The position numbers were made by a program, and so were the translations under genes. A stretch of 64,000 bases of DNA, taken from Acanthamoeba castellanii str. Neff. Its lineage: Eukaryota; Discosea; Longamoebia; Acanthamoebidae. A model generated the notes under the pieces. The model had not been told where the DNA came from and made no database searches. It was given only the letters and a program-made list of their open reading frames with translations. Positions 57,101-64,000 of the stretch are shown here, in pieces. The DNA lies in the NCBI RefSeq assembly GCF_000313135.1, contig NW_004457712.1, forward strand, positions 752,790 through 816,789. Reading direction: 5' to 3'. Position 1 is the stretch's first letter. Each line of letters begins with the position of its first letter.

Positions 57101-58223
57101 GTGATGGCGGCGGTGGTGCAGTACTTGCAAGGCACGGGCCGGTTCATGCCGGAGGTGCTGTTCTTCATCAACGATCTGCTGTCGGTCGCGCTGCTCTCCA
57201 ACATGCCCTCGGTGTCGGCCCTCGCCGAGACCGTGTCGTCGTTGGTGCGGGAGACCTCGACGGAGCCCTTCCTCCGTCTGGGCTCCTCCGGCGCGGCCAA
57301 GCGGCCCAACAAGAAGGCCAGGAAGTCCGTCGACAAAAACGAGGCCGCCGCTGCCGCCATTCCGCCCTTCAACTTTGTCGACATCTTCAGCAAGCTGCCC
57401 ACCGACACCTACTTCAGCGAGGACACCTTCAAGTACGTGTACCATCTCTTTCGCTTTCTCTTTCTCTTTCGTTTTCGCTTTCGCTTTCGTTTTGTTGACC
57501 TTGTGTGGAATGAATGGCACATGCTTGTTATTGCGCAGGTTGCAAGTGCTGCAGACGAGCGCGCGGCTGGTGTCGCAGTTCTCGACGCACTACTTCCAGA
57601 ACGCCGAGCTGCAGTCGTACCCGGAGATCATCTTCACGCCCTACGCCATCGTCGCCAAGCTGCTCCGCGCGGTGGCCGGGCGTCGCGTGCTGCCGGCGCA
57701 GCTCGAGGCCCAGCTGCAGGAGGTCAAGACCAAGCTGGGCACCGGCATCCAGCGCAAGGTCGACCAGCGGCTGCCCCTCAGGCAGAGGCGGAAGCCCGTA
57801 CCCATCCGCATGCTCAACCCTCGCTTCAAGGACAAGTACGTCGTCGTGCTGTGTGTCGTGTGTGTCGTGTGTCGTGCTGTGCCGTGTGCGCGTGTCGTGT
57901 CGTGTCATGTGCGGTTGCTGACGTGTTGGGGGGGGGAGTGCAGCTTCAAGGTGGGGAGGGACAACGATCCGGACCGCGAGAGGGCCGAGAAGAAGAAGTT
58001 CGAGCGCATGTACAAGAAGGAGCTCAAGGGCGCCATGCGAGAGCTGCGCAAGGACACGGCCTTCCTGCAGACCGAGCGGGAGAAGAAGAAGAGGCTAGAC
58101 ACCCTCGAGCGACAGGAGAAGACCAAGCGCGTCATGAACATCCTCTCGACCCAGGAGGGCGACGTCAAGAAGATGGAGCGGATGAAGAACGCCAGCGTCC
58201 GCCACTCCAGCTCCGTCCTCTAA
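54174..58223 (+). CDS. NOP14: nucleolar protein Nop14
   Basis: A multi-exon gene for a small-subunit processome factor needed for 18S rRNA processing. The N-terminus (KINPFERKIVRPKFSVLGRN, STLLKEYEQLGKANKFVDQR) matches NOP14 exactly in order. Next are FNLEEEELTHMGTSLSKMDD, LHFGGFESDK, KREVMSELIAKSKFYKAERQ, FNMLFRELAFEMKGKATDRL and ERLRRMQGD. A long Glu/Asp tract is encoded at about 55740-56090. The C-terminal half carries LPFTFEMPENHKAFLHIV, GRFMPEVLFFINDLL, RQRRKPVPIRMLNPRFKD, KKELKGAMRELRKDTAFLQ and STQEGDVKKMERMKN. The length fits the family (about 850-900 residues). Confidence 0.93.
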
Positions 58224-58543
58224 TTCTCCTCCTTTTTACCATTTTTCTTTTTAAAACAATAAAAATAAGAAAGAAGACAACACCACAACAATGCTGGTTG
58301 ACCTGACCTTTACATGTTGATAAGTTATGTGTATATGTGCATGTATGTGAAAATGTTGCAACAGAACGGACCAATGGGCACGCAGTGAGAAGGTCGGCCG
58401 CTTTTTCGGCACCGAAACGCCGCAGAGCCCAAGTGTGGAGATTAATCTCGTGGTTCTCGCGCAGCATACGACTGATCGGTCCATCGCCAACGACATCATC
58501 GCGGGAGTAGGCGAGACGAGCACGCCGCGGGCGTAGTGCGAGG
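58224..58543. other. intergenic between NOP14 and the GPCR gene
   Basis: An AATAAA at about 58256 just after the NOP14 stop probably ends that transcript. The remaining bases hold the receptor promoter. No gene is supported. Confidence 0.5.
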
Positions 58544-60517
58544 ATGGGATTCGAATTCTGTGAGGCCCATTTCTCGAAGGAGGAGACGAATCTCATCTCG
58601 CTCCTGGCCCTCATCTCGTCGACCATCTCCATGTTCGGCTCCTCGTACATGCTCCTCTCCTACTTCCTCTTCAGCACGAGGAAGAATCCGCTCTCCAAGC
58701 TTGTGGCGTGGCTGGCCTTTGCCGATTACCTCGTCTCCCTCAACAACATCATCAAGACCTCCATCATCTACGCCGATCCCGACTGGTACGTGTGGCCTCT
58801 GTGCGTCTCCATGCGCGTCTACTTCCAGCTCACTGCCGGTACCTCCCCTCTGTTTATTCTATTATTTAGGTGCAATAAAAAAATTATCTATAAACGATTA
58901 AATCAAATATCGACACTATTTATTTCTCTAAATGGGAATTAATTCCAGGTGCTACTTGTGGGTACACGACCTGCATTGCCTTCTTCCTCTGGCGTTCGCT
59001 CTGGTTTCACAAGACTCGTACGTTACAGCCCGCACACGCACATCGCACACATTGCACGCACAACACGACACACAACCGCACGCGCAGCACCGCACACAAC
59101 GCGCGCACACACGGCAGCTGATGGTAGCGGTGACTGGGGGGGTTGCAGGGGTGCGACGATGGGAGTGGGCGCTGTTCCACGGCCTGAGCTGGGGCATCCC
59201 GCTCGTGTGCGTGGTGGGCCTGGTCTCGGGCGACCTCCTCACCCAATCGCCCAACCTCTACCTCTGCTTCCCCAAGAAGCCCTGGCACATCATCCTCTGG
59301 TACGACACACGACGCACGACACGACACGACACGACACACTCACATCGGTTGTGCGTGTCGTGTCACTTGTTTGCGTGTGCGTGTGCGGCGCAGGTTTGCA
59401 CCAGTCCTGGCGTCCTTCGGTCTGAACCTGCTGTTCTACCTGGTAACTAACTTTTATTTTAGCTCTCTGATTTTAGCTATGCATTATTTATTTTTAAACA
59501 ATATGATTATAGCTATATTAAGAAGAATATGTTATGTAAATGTGAATATGTTATGTAAAAATGCAGTTAATCATCTACCGCATACGGAAGATCAAGCGGG
59601 AGCAGAAGGCCTACCTGCACGCCACGCAGTACCACGAGGTGTCGACCAAGCTCTCCAAAGTGATCCTCCGCTTCTCCTTCTACCTGCTGGTCTTCTTCGT
59701 GTGCTGGGTGTTCGACGTCCTCACCTACGTCGTCGGCACCATCGACCCCTCGTGCGGCGCCATCATCTTCACCATCCTCTACTCCATCCTCCTCAACCTC
59801 CAGGTTCGTGTTGCGTGTGCGTGTTGCGTGTGCGTGTGCTGTGTGTGCGGTCGGTGTGTGTGTGTGTTGTTTTTTTTTTTTTTTTTTTGCTTACGGTGTG
59901 TGCGGTGGTGTGTGCGCACACGCGGGTAGGGCGGGCTGGACTTTTTGGTGTACGGGGTGACGAACGACAACATCTACAAGCGGTTCACGAGCCGGTCCAC
60001 GGTGGTCCACTCCCTGTTCGAGTTCTGCCTGTCGCCGCTCCTCGTCTTCCCGGCCTTCCTGATCTACCTCCGCAAGGTGCTGCGCGCCCGCCGCTCCAAG
60101 GCCGCGCGGCAGCACCTCCAGCACATGCGCGACCCCAAACTCCACCACGGCTCCTTCCGTACGTGTCGCGTGTCGTGTCGTGCGTGCGGTGGTGTGTGTC
60201 GTGTCGTGTTGTGTTGTGTGTCTCATCGCACACGCACACACGTAGGGAGCGGCCGGTTGAGCAGCGTCGAGCTGGACAGCGCGCGGGAGAGCGGGGAGGA
60301 CGAGGCGGGCCTGGAGGAGGACGACTTCGAGGAGGGCCACCGGGGCGTCCTCGCCGCCTTTGTGCGGGGCGGCGGCGGCGCCACGCCCGTCGCGCCCAGC
60401 CCGGCGGCGGCGGCAGCGGCAGCCGAGCAGACATCGCTCCTCCGCAGCCGACGAAAAGGCGAAGAAGGCGACGACGATCACATCAACATCAACATCAACC
60501 GAGAAAGTGGTCCATGA
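58544..60517 (+). CDS. class E (cAMP receptor-like) G protein-coupled receptor
   Basis: A multi-exon gene for a plasma-membrane receptor of the Dictyostelium Car/Crl type. Membrane segments in order: LLALISSTISMFGSSYMLLS, LVAWLAFADYLVSLNNII, a third ending GYTTCIAFFLWRSLWFHKT, WGIPLVCVVGLVSGDLL, FAPVLASFGLNLLFYLV, LRFSFYLLVFFVCWVFDVL and IIFTILYSILLNLQGGLDFL followed by VYGVTN. An eighth hydrophobic stretch (VHSLFEFCLSPLLVFPAFLI) follows in the same exon. The second cytoplasmic region is basic (IYRIRKIKREQKAYL). The acidic, Ser/Gly/Ala-rich C-terminal tail could be phosphorylated. The ligand is unknown. Two introns are AT-rich and others carry GTGTC-type repeats or a T run. Confidence 0.85.
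59866..59887. repeat. poly-T run in a GPCR intron
   Basis: An uninterrupted run of about 21 T after GTGTGC-type repeats, before the acceptor of the exon at about 59930. Confidence 0.85.
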
Positions 60518-60575
60518 ATGTTTTATCTGTACATCATAAATATCATCACCATCGACATCATTCCTTCATTCTCAT

Positions 60576-62842
60576 TCACCTCTCCTTCTTGTTTTCTTCT
60601 TGGCCTTCTTGTCGAACCGTGGTTGAAGAAGAAGAAGATGAAGATGGTGATGATGAAGGTGGTGGTGGCTGTTGCTGGAGCTTGAGGTGCTGGATGTGGG
60701 CGAGGCGTTCGGCGAGGGACGGGTGGGAGTAGTGGTAGTGGGCGTACCACGGGTCCGGCATGAGGTTGGTGAGGTTGTTGGCGTGGATCTTGATCAGCGC
60801 GCTCTCCAGCTTCCGCATCCCGTTCGCCACCGCGTACTCGTCCGCCGCATACTCCATACTGTGCAACGACACACCACGATATATCAGCAACGCACGACAC
60901 ACGCGCACGACGCACGCACGACACGAACACGAACCTTCGGTTGACGTAGTTGGTGAGCCAGTGGCCGAGGTTGGCAAAGGCGGAGTAGATGTACGAGAAC
61001 AGGACCAGCCCGATGCTCGCCTTTTGGAGTTCAACAAAGCGAATGCTGACGTCAGCAACTTTAGTGGAGTTTAAGGTGGCGGGTGACGCACGTCGACGGA
61101 GAGGAAGCCGAATGAGCGGTAGAATTGGGGCATCTTGACGATGTGCGCGAACAAGAAGATGAAGCAGCCCATACTGAACAGCTGCATAAACAGCATCTTG
61201 TACGTGTCTGCAAGACGCACAAACATCTCATTAAGCGGGTGTGTGCGGTGTGTGCGGTGTGTGCGATGTGTGGCGTGTGGTGCTGTGCGTACGGTAAAAT
61301 TTGTGGTGTCCGATCTCGTGGGCGATGATGGCGCAGATCTCGGGCTCCTTGAGCTGCTTGATCAGCGAGTCGTACAGCACGATGCTCTTCGAGAACCTGA
61401 ACCCGACCAGGAATCTGCGTGCCCCACCCGACATAGAGCATTAAGGAATGCACACATTTGTGGAATGCATTCCTCACCACATTCCACACACATTCCACAC
61501 CACCATGGTGGGGCTGGAGGGTGCGTACGCGTTGGAGTGGACGGTGGAGCGGTACTCCTGCTTGTACTTCTCGACGACGAGAATGTTGGCGAGCGGGAAG
61601 TTGAGCTTCCGGGTGAGCTTCTCGATCTCGGTCTTGAGCGGACCCTCGGGCAGCGGCTTGTAGCTACAAGGAGTGTGTCGCAGAGCTCAAAGTCAGCGTG
61701 CGTGCGTGCGTGCGGGTGTGCTTGTGTGTGTGTGTGCTTGTGTGTGTGTGTGGTGTGGTGCGTGTCGCACGCACTTGTCAAAGGCCGGAGCGATGAGATG
61801 GTAGATGTCGGTAAAGAAGATAGCCAGGATTGCCACGTAGACGCAGCTGTCTGTGACCATGACACGCGATGCGTGAGTGTGCGGTATCACGCGTGGCGTG
61901 TGCGCCGTGTGTCGTGTGTGCGTGTGCGGTTAACATGTGTAAGGGGGATCGTACAGAGCCAGTAGTAGGGCAGGTCCCAGCTGAGGAGCACGAGATAGGC
62001 CGAGAGGAGCGGAATACCAAAGAGAAGCGACAGCACAAACATCTTCATCTGCTCCCAGAACCACAGGTCCAGGATCGAGGCGGCGCTCCTGCAGGAGAGG
62101 CCATTGAGCAATCCTGCGTGCGATCTGCCACCCACACACGCACACGCACACGACGCTGCTACGGACCTCATCTCAAAGTGGGTGTCGACGCAGAGGATGC
62201 GGAAGAGGTGGAACGGGACACGCACGAGCGAGCTCGCCAGCGAGACCAGGATGATGAACACCATGCCGCGCGTTACCTGCACGCACGAGGCCCTGCGTGA
62301 GTGTTGTGTGTCGTGCTACGTGTTACGTGTCGTGTTGTGTGGTCGTGTGCGGTACCCGGTACTCGATACCGAAGCCCAGCCCGTCGAGCAGGTCCCGCGA
62401 GAGCGTCCAGAACCCGACGAGCAGATGGGATGACAGTACCAGGCACTCGGCGATGAACTCCATCGTCGCCTCCATCCGGTTGTAGATGTGCCGCATGATG
62501 CCCTGCGCGTAGCGGACCAAGAATCGAAACAATTTAAACTTATGCATGATCGGATTTGTGTAGTATCAAGAGGACATGCATCGGATGGAGGTGGCATACC
62601 CAGGCGTTGCGTTTCTTCATGCGGGGCTGATCGATCACCACCCATTCGCGTAGCACGGGCGGCATGCGGCGTTCTGCGCTGAGCAGGTGCCGAATTTGGC
62701 GCAGATCGAGGTAGCTCTCCCAAAAGAAGAAGAAGGCGCTGCTGCCCAACGCCATGTAGTACCAGGGCACCGCACGCAGGATCGCAGCGAGCCACCAGAA
62801 CCCCTCGCCCTCGTCCACCCCCAACGCCGCCGAGGCGTTCAT
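60576..62842 (-). CDS. ZMPSTE24: CAAX prenyl protease Ste24 (ZMPSTE24)
   Basis: A multi-exon gene for the endoplasmic reticulum zinc protease that trims prenylated CAAX proteins. Several membrane segments are visible (WWLAAILRAVPWYYMALGSS, GMVFIILVSLASSLVRVPFH, FVLSLLFGIPLLSAYLVLL, CVYVAILAIFFTDIYHLIAP). Family motifs are FEMRSAASILDLWFWEQMK, KPLPEGPLKTEIEKL, FPLANILVVE, NAR-FLVGFRFSKSIVLYDSL, catalytic EICAIIAHEIGHHKFY (HExxH), and the third zinc ligand in SMEYAADEYAVANG. The HPSLAERLAHI block is present. The tail is Gln/Pro/Ser-rich and dispensable-looking. The start at 62842 is the Met of MNASAALG. All three zinc ligands are present. Confidence 0.92.
61698..61754. repeat. GTGC/GT microsatellite in the Ste24 gene
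   Basis: GTGC then GT units fill an intron in the middle of the gene. Confidence 0.85.
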
Positions 62843-62998
62843 CTTTTTTTTTAAAAAAATGCAATAACATAACAGAAAACGTTTTATTGTGTTCATTTGA
62901 GTTCTTTGCATTCTTTACCGTTGGTGTTTTGGCGCGAAAAGTGAAACAGGGCAGTTGGAGTTGAAGATGAAGGTGCAAGAGCGATCGACGGCAGCAAG
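62843..62998. promoter_or_regulatory. compact divergent promoter, Ste24 / ESCO-type gene
   Basis: Only 156 bases separate the two start codons. The Ste24 side is AT-rich. Confidence 0.5.
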
Positions 62999-63688
62999 AT
63001 GTCGAAAGAGGAAGTGATAGTGATGGAGAAGAAGGTGGAGCAGAAGAAAAAGTTGCCTCTAGCACCGTTGATCAGCTCATCTCCAACGGCCCTGAGATCG
63101 CCGGTTGGGGTGAAGACCTACTCGAGAAAGAGGAAGGTGGGCGGGTCGAGCTGTCTCTCATCAGATTCTACAACAACTTCTCCGTCGGCCTCACCCTTGC
63201 CCGAAGGGAGGAGCGGACGGTCGAAGTGGCTGGACATTCTCGAATCGCTGGCTAGCGAGGAGGATAGCGCGAAACCGAAGCAGGATGAAGAGCAGACGAA
63301 ACAAGAGCCCTGCACCACCAGCGATTCTCCCTCATCCACAAACAAGAAGCGAAAGGCGGTCCAGATGCAGCTCCAGTTCTGTTCCTCATCGTCATCTCCT
63401 CTACGGTCTCCATCGAAAATGCGAGGCCCACGACTCGCTGCCGACTCGAGTCCAGGAGGAGCCAAATCGAGGAAGAGGAACAGGAAGGAGACGGCGAGCA
63501 GCGGGGCGAGGCAGATGTATCTCGATCTCGGCCAAGAGCGGTTCGATTGGGTGACTTGTGGCGTGTGCGAGATGACCTACGCGCCGGGCGTGCCCACCGA
63601 CGAGAAGACGCACAACACCTTCCACCAGCGATTCCTCAAGATGCAATCCTCTGCCGCCTCTTTGGGAAGCATTCCATCAGCCATCTAG
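62999..63688 (+). CDS. ESCO/Eco1-type zinc-finger protein without acetyltransferase
   Basis: A single exon of 229 residues. The N-terminal 150 residues are Ser/Lys-rich, with SSPTALRSPVGVKTYSRKRK and a possible PCNA-binding motif (AVQMQLQF). The C-terminal part is the zinc finger of cohesin acetyltransferases: ARQMYLDLGQERFDWVTCGV, CEMTYAPGVPTDEKTHNTFH and QRFLK. This matches the ESCO block (DAGQK-x-F, CGMIY, EDE-x2-H, HH-x-FL). In Eco1/ESCO the acetyltransferase follows directly; here a short Ser-rich end and a stop follow. Either this lineage split the protein, the gene is truncated, or an unrecognised splice leads outside the window. Confidence 0.72.
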   Translation: MSKEEVIVMEKKVEQKKKLPLAPLISSSPTALRSPVGVKTYSRKRKVGGSSCLSSDSTTTSPSASPLPEGRSGRSKWLDILESLASEEDSAKPKQDEEQTKQEPCTTSDSPSSTNKKRKAVQMQLQFCSSSSSPLRSPSKMRGPRLAADSSPGGAKSRKRNRKETASSGARQMYLDLGQERFDWVTCGVCEMTYAPGVPTDEKTHNTFHQRFLKMQSSAASLGSIPSAI

Positions 63689-64000
63689 GCACGTTCTTGT
63701 ACAAACACACATGCCTCTCAATCAATCAATTATTTCCTATTTTTAATCAATTAATCTTATTTTGATATCTTCTGCGGAACGGCGGAACTGGGACTTTTCG
63801 GCGAGGGCGAGGGGAAGGTGGCGGGCGAGATGGCCGGCAGCCGGCGGCAGGGCTGCCGTTATGAGGGTTGAGATGATGACGATGCTCGCCTTTGCCAGCC
63901 TGAATAGAATAGTGAATAGCAGACCAGAGAGAACATAAACGCGAACAACACAACACCAACAGAAGACAGGAGACATGGGAGCAGAGATGACCAAGTGGCT
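63689..64000 (-). CDS. possible 3' exon of a gene beyond the right edge
   Basis: On the minus strand a TTATTCAG-type acceptor at about 63899 is followed by a frame to a stop at about 63743-63747, encoding either a hydrophobic or an Arg/Pro-rich tail depending on phase. A donor-like GGTCATC sits near the edge. The right-hand bases are too few to identify a protein. Confidence 0.2.

Overview
The window is nuclear DNA of a protist. It has dense genes on both strands, short introns in nearly every gene, GC-rich codons and many simple repeats inside introns. The gene content points to an amoebozoan, most likely Acanthamoeba or a close relative (inference): a class E seven-helix receptor, a kinase carrying an SH2 domain as in the Dictyostelium Shk group, a Mei2-like RNA-binding protein and coilin. 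Coordinates below run from first to last coding base; introns lie inside them. Several gene models were checked exon by exon and their spliced lengths divide by three.

Layout. 1-150 (-) 5' end of ribosomal protein uS11; 494-1632 (-) proteasome beta-3; 1927-3530 (+) proteasome lid Rpn7; 3714-4986 (-) ribulose-phosphate 3-epimerase; 5282-8097 (-) kinase-SH2 protein; 8470-13457 (+) USP4/15-like deubiquitinase; 14880-18547 (+) a protein with two RFX DNA-binding domains; 19525-22973 (-) Nup93; 23169-24014 (+) prohibitin; 24448-25248 (+) two-box HMGB protein; 25576-27240 (+) an F-box domain fused to a Ras-like GTPase; 27349-28344 (-) a two-module Cys-rich secreted protein; 29067-30215 and 32338-33399 (+) paralogous secreted Kazal proteins, with a macrodomain gene between them (30379-31778, -); 33532-34155 (-) RNA polymerase II Rpb4; 34323-37809 (+) Mdm31/32-type mitochondrial protein; 38579-42848 (+) Mei2-like protein; 44175-44986 (+) Rlp24; 45258-49020 (-) ABCG half transporter; 49557-51146 (-) BCS1-like AAA protein; 51561-53962 (+) coilin; 54174-58223 (+) Nop14; 58544-60517 (+) class E GPCR; 60576-62842 (-) Ste24 CAAX protease; 62999-63688 (+) an ESCO-type zinc-finger protein without the acetyltransferase.

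Most genes are ordinary eukaryotic housekeeping genes that do not form one pathway: proteasome and ubiquitin (PSMB3, Rpn7, USP, F-box), ribosome biogenesis (uS11, Rlp24, Nop14), nucleus (Nup93, coilin, RFX, HMGB, Rpb4) and mitochondrial inner membrane (prohibitin, Mdm31, BCS1). The accessory stretch is about 25.5-33.4 kb, with the F-box-Ras fusion and a cluster of secreted-protein genes that share promoter words. The best candidates for something undescribed are the F-box-Ras fusion with degenerate switch motifs and a CAAX tail, the tandem-RFX protein, and the shared promoter module of the secreted genes.
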